Positions 28,922 to 37,444 of a stretch of 64,000 bases of DNA are shown piece after piece. How positions within the stretch are numbered: the first letter of the stretch is position 1; every line of letters begins with the position of its first letter. Both the position numbers and the translations under genes were made by a program. Location of the stretch: the NCBI GenBank assembly GCA_036399055.1, contig DASWNX010000021.1:62001-126000 (forward strand). The letters run 5' to 3'. The notes under the pieces were generated by a model. That model was not told the DNA's origin and searched no databases. It saw only the letters and a program-made list of their open reading frames with translations. Source of the stretch: Jatrophihabitans sp. (GTDB lineage Bacteria; Actinomycetota; Actinomycetes; Mycobacteriales; Jatrophihabitantaceae).

Positions 28922-29386
28922 GTGAAGACATCTTTGTCGGCTCGCCGGATTCAGGCCGCCGAAAGCAGTGAGTTGCGCCGATCAGTGCTGCGTCCGGGCC
29001 TGCCGGAGGGCACGGAGTTGCCCGGAGAGGACCAGCCGGGGGTCGTGCATCTGGGCGCCTATGACGGAGAAGAGCTTCTCAGCGCCTGCCTGATCTTTCC
29101 CCAACCGTGCCCCTGGCTGCCCGATGAGCACGCCTGGAGACTGCGGGGAATGGCGACCGACCCACAGCGTCGCGGCGCCGGCGCGGGAACTGCCATAGTG
29201 CGCGAGGCGAGTCGAATAGCCATCGCTGACGGGGCCACCGTCCTGTGGTGTCTGGCACGTGAGACAGCGACGGGTTTCTACCTTCGCAATGGTTGGACAG
29301 CGTTCCAAACGCTGTTCGACACCGACCTCGGACCCCACCAGCGAATGTGGCTGCGGCTGGGCCCGGCCAGCGGTCCCAGGTCCTGA
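28922..29386 (+). CDS. GNAT-family N-acetyltransferase
   Basis: The 154-residue protein shows the acetyl-CoA-binding motif A of GNATs: WRLRGMATDPQRRGAGAGTAIV, with R-R-G-A-G-A-G. The following LWCLARETATGFYLRNGWT is motif B. The acceptor is unknown. It ends 1 nt from the convergent Pat-like gene, itself containing a separate GNAT domain. Confidence 0.85.
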   Translation: MKTSLSARRIQAAESSELRRSVLRPGLPEGTELPGEDQPGVVHLGAYDGEELLSACLIFPQPCPWLPDEHAWRLRGMATDPQRRGAGAGTAIVREASRIAIADGATVLWCLARETATGFYLRNGWTAFQTLFDTDLGPHQRMWLRLGPASGPRS

Positions 29387-29387
29387 C

Positions 29388-32102
29388 TCACCAGCCGCGC
29401 AACCGCCGGGCGCCGAGGTCATTGCGCGTGATCGGCGGGGCGATCCGGACGCGCGCGCTGAGCACGTGCGCTCCGGCAGCCGCCGCGACCACCGGCTCCA
29501 GCGCGCACTCGACCACTTCAGGAAGGTCATCGGCCAGCCGGGACAGCCGCAGCGCGACCTCGGCCAGGGCCGCGATGTCAGCCGGCTCGCCGCCGCCGTA
29601 GCCGGTCAGCAGCGGAAACGCCTTGGGCCCGCTGATCAGATCGGCGGCGTCGAGCGGGGCCAACGGGACGACGGCATAGGCGCGGTCGTTGAGCAGATCG
29701 GTGGCCAGGCCACCGACCCCGAAGGACATCAGCGACCCGAAGGACCTGTCGTCATGCACCTGCAGCACGGTGTCGACGCCGCGAGGCGCCATCCGCTGCA
29801 CGATCACCTCTGCGTGCTCGGCAAAGCCGAGCGAACGCCAGGCCTCGTCGAGGTCACGGGGGCCGCCCAGGTGCAGCCGCACCGCGCCGGCCTGCTTCAG
29901 CGCCACCGGCCAGCCCAGCCGCTCAGCCGCCCGCACCGCCGCGGCGACGCTGTCGACCGGCTCAGCCTCGACCATCGCGATGCCATAACTGGCAAGCAAT
30001 CCGCGCGCCTCTGCCAGCGTCAGCCAGCGTCCAGCCGGCGCGCCGGCCATCAGAGCGGCGACTAGCTCGCGACCCTTTTCTGCGTTCACCCCGGTCAGTT
30101 CCGGCGCCTCGCCGGCATCGCGGCGACGCCACCTGGCATAGCGCGTCACGTGCGCCAGGGCGCTCACCGCGCGCTCAGGCGAGGAGTAGGACGGGATGGA
30201 GCCGCGCATCGGCGCCAGCGGGCCCGGAGTGGCCAGCGCCGCTGGCACGCCGTCGAAGCCCAAGAAGGTCGACAGCACCGGTTTGCGCTGCCCGGCAACG
30301 GCGTTGCGCAACTCCTCGGCGACCGCGTCCTCCTGGCCGCGATGCATCGGCGGGACGAAGATGGTGATCGCCGCGTCGACGTCTGGCGCCGCAAGCGCTT
30401 CCCGCAAGGCGACTCCGAAGTCATCGGCGCTGGCCTCGACGCCGACGTCGACCAGCCTGGCCAAGTCCATTCCGGCGGTGGCCAGTGCGTCGAGCACCAG
30501 CACCCCCAGCGCGGTCGAGTGGCCCACCACGGCGATCCTGTTTCCCTCGGGCAGCGGTTGGGTCATCAGCAGCAGGGCGACGTCGAAGAGCTCGGCCAGG
30601 TTCTCGGTGCGGATCACCCCCGAGGCCTCGAACAGCGCCTGGACGCTGGCTTCGGGCACCTCTACCGAGGTGTGCTGCAGGCCGGCGACCATCGAGCCGC
30701 GGCCGCTCTTCACGGCCACGATGGGTTTGTGCCGCGCGAATCGGCGAGCGATCCTGGCGAACTTGCGGGGATTGCCGAAGCTCTCCAGGTAAAGCAGGGC
30801 GATCTCGGTCGCCGGGTCGGCCTCCCAGTACTGCAGCAGGTCATTGCCCGACACGTCTGCCCGGTTGCCGGCGGAGACGAAGCTCGAGACTCCCAGCCCG
30901 CGCCGGGCCGCCTCACCGAGCACCGCGACTGACAAGGCCCCGGACTGGCAGAAGAAACCGGCCCGTCCGGCCAGCGGGGCCACCGGCGCCAGCGACGCGT
31001 TCAGCGCCACCATCGGATCGGTGTTGATCACTCCCAGGCAGTTCGGCCCGACCACCCGCATGCCGTGGGCGCGCGCCTGCGACACCAGTCTCCGCTGCGC
31101 CCTGGCACCCTCGGCCCGAGCCTCGGCCGTGCCGGACTCGTCGAAGCCGGCCGACATCACCACCACGGCGCGGACCCCGCGGGCGCCGCACTGCGCCACA
31201 ACTTCCCCGACCTCAGCGGCCGGAACGGCCACCACTGCCAGGTCCACCTCGCCAGGAACGTCGGCGATGCTCGGGTAGGCCAAGGTCGCGCTGACCGAGC
31301 GGGCTTGTGGGTTGATCGGGAAGATCGGGCCGGTGAAGCCGGAGCGCTGCAGGTTCTGCACCACCAGATGGCCGATCTTCGCCGGGTCGGCGCTGGCGCC
31401 GATCACCGCCACCGAGCGCGGGTACAGCAACCGGCGGATCGAGCTGGACTCGGCGCGCAGCTCACGCTCGCGGACCACCCTCTCGGTCAACTCGGTGGGC
31501 GCGATGTCGAACTCGAGGGTCACCTCATTGCCGTTGAGGTGGCGCGACGGCTGGTAGCCGGCGTCGAGGAACACCCGCAGCATGGTGGCGTTCTCGGCCA
31601 GCACCAGCGCCTCGAACCGGGTGATGCCCAGCCCACGGGCGGTCTCGGCCAGATGCTCCAGCAGCACCGAGCCGATCCCCCGCCCCTGATGGGCGTCGGC
31701 GACCACGAACGCGACCTCAGCGGCCTGGCCCGGCGTGGCCGGGTCATCACCCGGGAGCCGGTCGAAACGCCCGACAGCGACGACCTCGTGGCCCAGCCAG
31801 GCCGCCAGCGCCACCCGGTCGACGTGGTCGACATGGGTGAACCGGATCAGGTCTCGTTTCGGGATGGTCGGATAGGCCGAGAAGTAGCGCAGGTAGCGGG
31901 TGCGCATCGACAGCCCGGCGTGAAAGGCGACCAGCGCTTCGGCGTCGGCGGGGGTCAGCGGCCGCAGGTGCAAGGTGCCGCCGTCGGCCACCACCACGTC
32001 GGCTTCCCAGCTCGGCGGGTAACCGCCCGGCTCGGTCACCGAGCCCTGCGGGTCAGCCACCGGGCCCTGCGGCTCAGCCACCGGGCCCTGCGGCTCAGTC
32101 AC
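29388..32102 (-). CDS. Pat-like protein acetyltransferase: GNAT fused to NDP-forming acyl-CoA synthetase domains
   Basis: GTG 32102 overlaps the AcuC-like stop by 8 nt and gives 904 residues. After an N-terminal repeat (EPQGPVAEPQGPVADPQG) comes a GNAT domain (about 30-190; ADAHQGRGIGSVLLEHL binds acetyl-CoA). Then come a CoA-binding Rossmann domain (SVAVIGASADPAKIGH), a succinyl-CoA-ligase-like domain (FFCQSGALSVAVLGEA, GNRADVSGND) and an ATP-grasp C-terminus. This is the reverse of the Salmonella Pat order and resembles actinobacterial PatA types that acetylate acyl-CoA synthetases. Opposing activity is encoded by the overlapping deacetylase gene. Confidence 0.9.
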   Translation of the reverse strand: MTEPQGPVAEPQGPVADPQGSVTEPGGYPPSWEADVVVADGGTLHLRPLTPADAEALVAFHAGLSMRTRYLRYFSAYPTIPKRDLIRFTHVDHVDRVALAAWLGHEVVAVGRFDRLPGDDPATPGQAAEVAFVVADAHQGRGIGSVLLEHLAETARGLGITRFEALVLAENATMLRVFLDAGYQPSRHLNGNEVTLEFDIAPTELTERVVRERELRAESSSIRRLLYPRSVAVIGASADPAKIGHLVVQNLQRSGFTGPIFPINPQARSVSATLAYPSIADVPGEVDLAVVAVPAAEVGEVVAQCGARGVRAVVVMSAGFDESGTAEARAEGARAQRRLVSQARAHGMRVVGPNCLGVINTDPMVALNASLAPVAPLAGRAGFFCQSGALSVAVLGEAARRGLGVSSFVSAGNRADVSGNDLLQYWEADPATEIALLYLESFGNPRKFARIARRFARHKPIVAVKSGRGSMVAGLQHTSVEVPEASVQALFEASGVIRTENLAELFDVALLLMTQPLPEGNRIAVVGHSTALGVLVLDALATAGMDLARLVDVGVEASADDFGVALREALAAPDVDAAITIFVPPMHRGQEDAVAEELRNAVAGQRKPVLSTFLGFDGVPAALATPGPLAPMRGSIPSYSSPERAVSALAHVTRYARWRRRDAGEAPELTGVNAEKGRELVAALMAGAPAGRWLTLAEARGLLASYGIAMVEAEPVDSVAAAVRAAERLGWPVALKQAGAVRLHLGGPRDLDEAWRSLGFAEHAEVIVQRMAPRGVDTVLQVHDDRSFGSLMSFGVGGLATDLLNDRAYAVVPLAPLDAADLISGPKAFPLLTGYGGGEPADIAALAEVALRLSRLADDLPEVVECALEPVVAAAAGAHVLSARVRIAPPITRNDLGARRLRGW
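32040..32100 (-). repeat. 18-bp in-frame tandem repeat at the start of the Pat-like gene
   Basis: Units of gag-ccg-cag-ggc-ccg-gtg type repeat three to four times and encode (V)xEPQGP. The repeat begins at the GTG start codon. Confidence 0.75.
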
Positions 32103-33291
32103 GGGGGTCCTGCGGGTCCAGGCCCAGCAGCGGGAAGCTGGCGTTGCGGGTGGCCCAGATCGAGCGGTCCAGCCAGGATTCACCGCCAGGCGCCCACGGC
32201 TGCGGTCGCGGCTCGCGGCCCTCACCCATCACCTCAGGCAGCGCGGCCGTCACGCCCCGGCGGCGCAACCGCTGCGACCAGGACTGCGGGATCTGGACGC
32301 CGGGGTCGATCGGGTGACCGGTCATCTCGGCCAGCAGATGGGTCCAGGTGCGCGGCACGCAGCGCAGCACCCCGTAGCCCCCGCCGCCCATCGCCAGCCA
32401 TTTGCCACCGGCGACCCGGTGGGCGAGCCGGTGCAGCGCCGCGTAGGCGGCCCGCTGGCCGTCGACGGTCAGGGCCAGGTCGGCCAGCGGGTCCTCATGA
32501 TGGGTGTCACAGCCGCACTGGGTCACCAGGACGTCCGGGCCGAATGCTGTCACCGCGCCGGGGACCACCGCCTGAAAAGCCCGCAACCAGCCGTCGTCGG
32601 AGGTGCCCGGGGGCAGCGCCAGGTTGATCGCGCTGCCCTCACCCGCGCCGGCGCCGACGTCGCCGGCCGATCCGGTTCCCGGGTACAGGGTTCGGGGGTC
32701 CTGGTGCATCGAGATGGTCAGCACCCTGGGGTCGTCGTAGAAGGCCGCCTCGACGCCGTCACCGTGATGGACGTCGATGTCGACGTAAGCCACCCGACGG
32801 GCGCCGGCGGCCAGCAGCGTCCGGATCGCCAGCACCACGTCGTTGAACACGCAGAAACCGGCAGCCGAGTCGCGCATGGCGTGGTGCAGGCCGCCGGCGA
32901 TGTTCACCGCGTGCTGGGCAGCGCCGCTCCACACCTCCAACGCGGCCTGCCGGGAGCCGCCGGCGATCAGCGCGGCGGCCTCGAACATCCCCGCAAACAC
33001 CGGGTTGTCGGCGCTGCCCAGGCCGAAGCCCTGGTAACCCGGGTCCCTACCCGCGGCCCGCACCGCCGCCAGGTAGTCCGCGCCGTGCACCGTCAGCAGC
33101 TCGGACTCCTCGGCCGGCGCCGGTTCCACCACCGTCAGCCGGTCCAGCACCCCCAGGCTGCGGGCCAGTGACATCGTCAGGTCCAGCCGGACGGGCGCCA
33201 GCGGGTGCTCGCCGAAGTCGTATCCGAGATAGCCGTCCCCCCAGACCAGGGTCGTCCGGCAGTCCGATCCGATCCCAGGTGGCGAGCTCAT
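32095..33291 (-). CDS. acuC: AcuC-like class I histone-deacetylase-fold protein
   Basis: The 398-residue protein belongs to the zinc-dependent deacetylase superfamily (AcuC/AphA). GGLHHAMRDSAAGFCVFNDV carries the paired active-site histidines. YVDIDVHHGDGVEAAFYDDP gives metal ligands, and VTQCGCDTHHEDPLADL and AMGGGGYG complete the site. AcuC removes acetyl groups from lysines, classically of acetyl-CoA synthetase. The following pat-like gene overlaps it, a matched acetylation/deacetylation pair. ATG 33291 is used; no clear Shine-Dalgarno, with TACCGT about 8 nt upstream. Confidence 0.92.
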   Translation of the reverse strand: MSSPPGIGSDCRTTLVWGDGYLGYDFGEHPLAPVRLDLTMSLARSLGVLDRLTVVEPAPAEESELLTVHGADYLAAVRAAGRDPGYQGFGLGSADNPVFAGMFEAAALIAGGSRQAALEVWSGAAQHAVNIAGGLHHAMRDSAAGFCVFNDVVLAIRTLLAAGARRVAYVDIDVHHGDGVEAAFYDDPRVLTISMHQDPRTLYPGTGSAGDVGAGAGEGSAINLALPPGTSDDGWLRAFQAVVPGAVTAFGPDVLVTQCGCDTHHEDPLADLALTVDGQRAAYAALHRLAHRVAGGKWLAMGGGGYGVLRCVPRTWTHLLAEMTGHPIDPGVQIPQSWSQRLRRRGVTAALPEVMGEGREPRPQPWAPGGESWLDRSIWATRNASFPLLGLDPQDPRD

Positions 33292-33478
33292 GGGAATTGA
33301 CGGTAACCGTCGCGGCGCCGACCTTCATCTCAGCGTCCATGGCAGGCTTGAGCCAGGGCCCTGCCGACGTGGGAACGCGCCGGCAGGGGTGCTTGGCTGG
33401 GGGTGTGAGGTTGGACATACTCAGGCCCGGCCCAAGGTCTGCGTCATACGATTTCGCCCGTTGAATGAAAGAGGCAAC

Positions 33479-33769
33479 ATGCCGGTCTCTGTCGAGCTGA
33501 GAACGCTGAACCGCGTGGTGGAGGACCTCCGCACGGCTGTCACGTCCCTGCATGGCAAGTACGGTGATGTGCCGACCGTGAGGCGGCTCCGCAACGATCT
33601 CGAACGGCTCGAGCTGGACGTGCACGACGTCTGCTCGCTGCCGCCGACTGGCCCGGGAGGAAACCCCATCGAGATGCACCAGCTGACCGACGAGCCCTAT
33701 GACGCCTCGATGTGGGCCGAGGACGCCGACGACGAGGGCCTGGGCGGCTACCGGGGGACCTCACGATGA
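33479..33769 (+). CDS. Conserved hypothetical protein heading the sdh operon
   Basis: ATG 33479 follows AAAGAGG at good spacing. The 96-residue acidic protein begins MPVSVELRTLNRVVEDLRTA, forms predicted helices to about residue 50 (VRRLRNDLERLELDVHDV), then has an acidic tail (WAEDADDEGLGGY). There are no membrane segments or cysteines. The stop overlaps the start of the succinate dehydrogenase anchor (ATGA), so it is cotranslated with the complex. I do not recognise a family; an assembly or regulatory role is inference from context. Confidence 0.75.
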   Translation: MPVSVELRTLNRVVEDLRTAVTSLHGKYGDVPTVRRLRNDLERLELDVHDVCSLPPTGPGGNPIEMHQLTDEPYDASMWAEDADDEGLGGYRGTSR

Positions 33770-34587
33770 CCAAAGCAGACCCCACTGACCGGACGACCGG
33801 CACCGGTGTCCACGCTCCCGGCCGGGCCCGCATCAGCGCCCGGACCCTGCGCACCGACCGCTGGTGGATGCCTCAGCTGATCACCGCCCTGGTGCTCGGG
33901 CTGTTCGCGATCTACGCGACGCTGCGAGCGTTCCAGAACGGCGACTACTACTCCAAGCCCTACCTGTCGCCGCTGTACTCGCCCTGCCTGAGCACCAAGT
34001 GCGTGCCCGGCTCCAGCGACTTCGGCGAGCCGATCGGCTCCTGGTTCCCGCTGTCGCCGGCCATCCTCATCCTGATCTTCCCGCTCGGCTTCCGGATGAC
34101 CTGCTACTACTACCGCAAGGCCTACTACCGCTCTTTCTGGCTGTCGCCGCCGGCCTGCGCGGTGGCCGAGCCGCACGCCAAGTACACCGGTGAGACCCGC
34201 TTTCCGCTGGTCCTGCAGAACATCCACCGTTACTTCTGGTACGCGGCGATGGTGTTCTCGGTCATCCTGACCTTCGACGCGGTACTCGGTTTCCGGGATG
34301 AGAAGGGCAACTGGGGCCACATGGGCCTGGGCACCGTGGTGCTGCTCGTCAACGCCGCGCTGATCTGGGCGTACACGTTGTCCTGCCACTCGTGCCGGCA
34401 CATCACCGGCGGCCGGTTGAAGCACTTCTCCAAGCACCCGGTCCGGTACTGGGCCTGGATGCAGGTCTCGGCGCTCAACGCCAAGCACATGCAGCTGGCC
34501 TGGGTGTCGCTGGTGTGGCTGGTCCTCACCGACGTCTACGTCTTCCTACTGGCTCGTGGCGCCTTCAGCGACCCCCGGTTCTTCTGA
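33766..34587 (+). CDS. sdhC: Succinate dehydrogenase membrane anchor subunit (Sdh1 type, single anchor)
   Basis: From ATG 33766 the protein has 273 residues and about five hydrophobic segments (MPQLITALVLGLFAIYATL, PLSPAILILIFPLGF, YFWYAAMVFSVILTF, GLGTVVLLVNAALIWAYTL, AWVSLVWLVLTDVYVFLLA). Conserved His candidates for haem or quinone sites lie in LQNIHRYFW, SCHSCRHITGG and NAKHMQLAW. The pattern with YYYRKAYYRSFWLSPPAC resembles the anchor of mycobacterial Sdh1 (Rv0249c, from memory) rather than separate SdhC/SdhD. Confidence 0.85.
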   Translation: MTKADPTDRTTGTGVHAPGRARISARTLRTDRWWMPQLITALVLGLFAIYATLRAFQNGDYYSKPYLSPLYSPCLSTKCVPGSSDFGEPIGSWFPLSPAILILIFPLGFRMTCYYYRKAYYRSFWLSPPACAVAEPHAKYTGETRFPLVLQNIHRYFWYAAMVFSVILTFDAVLGFRDEKGNWGHMGLGTVVLLVNAALIWAYTLSCHSCRHITGGRLKHFSKHPVRYWAWMQVSALNAKHMQLAWVSLVWLVLTDVYVFLLARGAFSDPRFF

Positions 34588-34656
34588 CCCGGCCGACCGC
34601 GCTGACCTGGCTCTTGCGCCACCAACGAACAACGAGCACCCGAGGACTGCTGCCTG

Positions 34657-36573
34657 ATGATCGAATTTGAACAGCACCGCTACGACGTCGTGATCATCGG
34701 AGCCGGGGGCGCGGGCCTGAGGGCTGCGATCGCCGCCCGCGAAGCCGGCCTGCGGACCGCGATCATCTGCAAGTCGCTCTTCGGCAAGGCGCACACCGTG
34801 ATGGCCGAAGGCGGCATCGCGGCCTCGATGGGCAACGCCAACTCCAACGACAACTGGCAGGTGCACTTTCGCGACACCATGCGCGGGGGCAAGTTCCTGA
34901 ACAACCCGCGGATGGCCGAGTTGCACGCCAAGGAGGCCCCGCAGCGCGTCTGGGAGCTCGAGACCTACGGCGCGCTGTTCGACCGGACGCCCGACGGCCG
35001 GATCAGCCAGCGCAACTTCGGAGGGCATGAGTACCCGCGACTGGCCCACGTCGGTGACCGCACCGGCCTGGAGCTGATCCGGACCCTGCAGCAGAAGATC
35101 GTGTCGCTGCAGCAGGACGACGGCGGCGGGGTGGCCTCCGACGACAAGCTCAAGGTGTTCGCCGAGCTGACCGTCACCGAGTTGCTGCACGACGACAGCG
35201 GCGCCATCGCCGGAGTCTTCGCGTACTGGCGCGAGTCGGGCAAGTTCGTGGTGTTCCGGACCCCGGCCGTGGTGCTGGCCACCGGCGGCATCGGCAAGTC
35301 CTTCAAGACCACTTCCAACTCCTGGGAGTACACCGGCGACGGGCACGCCCTGGCGCTGCGGGCCGGCTCGAACCTGGTCAACATGGAGTTCGTGCAGTTC
35401 CACCCGACCGGCATGGTCTGGCCGCCCTCGGTCAAGGGCATCCTGGTGACCGAGTCGGTCCGCGGCGACGGCGGGGTGCTGCGCAACTCCGACGGCGAGC
35501 GGTTCATGTTCAACTACGTGCCCGACGTGTTCCGCAAGAACTACGCCCAGAGCGAGGACGAAGCCGACCGCTGGTACAAAGACCCCGAGAACAACAAGCG
35601 CCCGCCGGAGTTGCTGCCCCGCGACGAGGTCGCCCGGGCGATCAACTCCGAGGTCAAGGCCGGTCGCGGCTCGCCGCACGGCGGGGTGTTTCTCGACGTC
35701 TCGACCCGGTTGCCGGCCGAGGAGATCATCCGCCGGCTTCCCTCGATGTGGCACCAGTTCAAGGAACTGGCCGACGTCGACATCACCAAGGAGCCGATGG
35801 AGGTCGGCCCGACCTGTCACTACGTGATGGGCGGCGTCCAGGTCGACCCGGACACCGCGGCCGCCGACGGCGTCCCCGGCCTGTTCGCCGCCGGCGAGGT
35901 GGCCGGTGGCATGCACGGCTCGAACCGGCTCGGCGGCAACTCGCTGTCTGACCTGCTGGTCTTCGGCCGGCGGGCCGGCATCGGCGCGGCCGAGTACGTG
36001 GCCTCGCTGGGGGGCTCGTACCCGCTGATCAACGACAAGGCGCTGGACGCGGCCTCAGAGGCCGCGCTCAGGCCGTTCCAGACCGAGTCCGGCGAGAACC
36101 CCTACACCGTGCACCAGGAACTGCAGCAGACCATGAACGACCTGGTCGGCATCATCCGCACGGAGCCTGAGATGCAGCAGGCGCTGGACCGGCTGGTCGA
36201 GCTCAAGGCACGCGCCCGGCAGGTCAGCGTCGAGGGCCACCGGCAGTTCAACCCGGGCTGGCACCTGGCGCTGGACCTGCAGAACATGATCGCGGTCAGC
36301 GAGTGCGTGGCCCGAGCCGCGCTGATCCGGCAGGAGAGCCGTGGCGGGCACACGCGCGACGACTTCCCGGCGATGAGCTCGGACTGGCGCCAGCGCAACC
36401 TGCTCTGCGCGCTCACCCACGACGCCGACGGGATGGGCGCGGTCACCGTCACCGAGAAGCCCACGCCCACGATGCGACCCGACCTGCTCGAGCTCTTCGA
36501 GCGGGACGAGCTGGCCAAGTACCTGACCGAGCCCGAACTTCCCGTGACGGCAGCTAACGAAGGAAACCGATGA
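34657..36573 (+). CDS. sdhA: Succinate dehydrogenase/fumarate reductase flavoprotein subunit
   Basis: This FAD subunit oxidises succinate. The N-terminal dinucleotide fold is IIGAGGAGLRAAIAAREAG. GKAHTVMAEGGIAASMGN carries the region of covalent FAD attachment, although an exact His-Thr should be aligned. Active-site landmarks include EFVQFHPTGM, PRDEVARAI and HGSNRLGGNSLSDLLVFGRR. At 638 residues it matches the large Sdh1/Frd type. The stop codon overlaps ATG of a MIRU-like mini-ORF that separates it from sdhB. Confidence 0.95.
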   Translation: MIEFEQHRYDVVIIGAGGAGLRAAIAAREAGLRTAIICKSLFGKAHTVMAEGGIAASMGNANSNDNWQVHFRDTMRGGKFLNNPRMAELHAKEAPQRVWELETYGALFDRTPDGRISQRNFGGHEYPRLAHVGDRTGLELIRTLQQKIVSLQQDDGGGVASDDKLKVFAELTVTELLHDDSGAIAGVFAYWRESGKFVVFRTPAVVLATGGIGKSFKTTSNSWEYTGDGHALALRAGSNLVNMEFVQFHPTGMVWPPSVKGILVTESVRGDGGVLRNSDGERFMFNYVPDVFRKNYAQSEDEADRWYKDPENNKRPPELLPRDEVARAINSEVKAGRGSPHGGVFLDVSTRLPAEEIIRRLPSMWHQFKELADVDITKEPMEVGPTCHYVMGGVQVDPDTAAADGVPGLFAAGEVAGGMHGSNRLGGNSLSDLLVFGRRAGIGAAEYVASLGGSYPLINDKALDAASEAALRPFQTESGENPYTVHQELQQTMNDLVGIIRTEPEMQQALDRLVELKARARQVSVEGHRQFNPGWHLALDLQNMIAVSECVARAALIRQESRGGHTRDDFPAMSSDWRQRNLLCALTHDADGMGAVTVTEKPTPTMRPDLLELFERDELAKYLTEPELPVTAANEGNR

Positions 36574-36659
36574 GCGAGGATCGCAGCGAGCGTCAGCGAG
36601 CGAGGACCGGAGCGAAATCAGTGATGAGCGCTTGCGCGAAGAACGAGGGAAACCGATGA
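36570..36659 (+). repeat. MIRU-like repeat unit between sdhA and sdhB
   Basis: A single 87-bp unit (atgagcgaggatcgcagcga through gcgcttgcgcgaagaacgag) starts on the sdhA stop (ATGA 36570) and ends on the sdhB start (ATGA 36656). The junction sequence ggaaaccgatga is present at both ends, as if duplicated on insertion. It is related to the units at 25846-26003 (atgagcgag start, tgagcgct(t/c)gcgcgaag(a) end) but diverged in the middle. Confidence 0.78.
36570..36659 (+). CDS. Mini-ORF in the sdhA-sdhB MIRU-like unit
   Basis: The 29-codon ORF (MSEDRSERQRARTGAKSVMS...) starts on the sdhA stop and stops on the sdhB start. It keeps ribosomes moving through the insert and could affect the SdhA:SdhB ratio. 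A role for the basic peptide itself is not shown. Confidence 0.4.
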   Translation: MSEDRSERQRARTGAKSVMSACAKNEGNR

Positions 36660-37408
36660 CCTACGACGCGAAGTTCCGAGTGTGGCGCGGCGACTCCGAC
36701 AACGGTGAGCTGCGTGATTTCACCGTCGAGGTCAACGAGGGCGAGGTCGTCCTGGACATCATCCACCGGTTGCAGGCCACCCAGGCCTCGGACCTGGCCG
36801 TCCGGTGGAACTGCAAGGCCGGCAAGTGCGGCTCGTGCAGCGCCGAGATCAACGGCCGGCCGCGGCTGCTGTGCATGACCCGGATGTCGACGTTCACCGA
36901 GGCCGAGACGATCACCGTCACGCCGTTGCGAGCCTTCCCGGTGATCCGCGACCTGGTCACCGACGTCTCGTTCAACTACCAGAAGGCCCGCGAGATCCCG
37001 TCCTTCGAGCCGCCGCTGGGCCTGGCGCCCGGCGAGTACCGGATGCAGCAGATCGACGTCGAGCGCTCGCAGGAGTTCCGCAAGTGCATCGAGTGCTTCC
37101 TGTGCCAGGACACCTGCCACGTCGTGCGCGACCACGAGGAGAACAAGAGCTCCTTCGCCGGGCCGCGGTACCTGATGCGGATCGCCGAGTTGGACATGCA
37201 CCCGCTGGACGCCCGGGACCGCCAGCGCGAGGCGCAGGAGGAGCACGGCCTGGGTTACTGCAACATCACCAAGTGCTGTAGCGACGTCTGCCCCGAGCAC
37301 ATCAAGATCACCGACAACGCCTTGATCCCGATGAAGGAACGGGTCGCCGACCGCAAGTACGACCCGCTGGTCTGGCTCGGCAGCAAGATCATGCGCCGCG
37401 ACATCTAG
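36656..37408 (+). CDS. sdhB: Succinate dehydrogenase/fumarate reductase iron-sulfur subunit
   Basis: ATG 36656 follows GAGGGAAACCG and gives 250 residues. The [2Fe-2S] domain has WNCKAGKCGSCSAEINGRP...LC. The C-terminal helical domain has CIECFLCQDTCHVV and CNITKCCSDVCPEHIK for the [4Fe-4S] and [3Fe-4S] clusters. It passes electrons from SdhA to the membrane anchor. The arrangement anchor-sdhA-sdhB is that of mycobacterial Sdh1. Confidence 0.95.
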   Translation: MTYDAKFRVWRGDSDNGELRDFTVEVNEGEVVLDIIHRLQATQASDLAVRWNCKAGKCGSCSAEINGRPRLLCMTRMSTFTEAETITVTPLRAFPVIRDLVTDVSFNYQKAREIPSFEPPLGLAPGEYRMQQIDVERSQEFRKCIECFLCQDTCHVVRDHEENKSSFAGPRYLMRIAELDMHPLDARDRQREAQEEHGLGYCNITKCCSDVCPEHIKITDNALIPMKERVADRKYDPLVWLGSKIMRRDI

Positions 37409-37423
37409 CGCCCAGGGTCCCGG

Positions 37424-37444
37424 GGCTGAGGCCGCACCTCAGCC
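37424..37444. terminator. Hairpin between convergent sdhB and membrane-protein genes
   Basis: The 8-bp stem GGCTGAGG/CCTCAGCC with loop ccgca lies just after the sdhB stop and overlaps the last codons of the minus-strand gene. Flanking cccg/gcggg can extend it imperfectly. Confidence 0.5.

Noticed and set aside
31065-32627. Plus-strand frame of about 520 codons over the Pat-like and AcuC-like genes
   Set aside because: Antisense shadow with His/Arg/Gly-rich sequence and no family signature.
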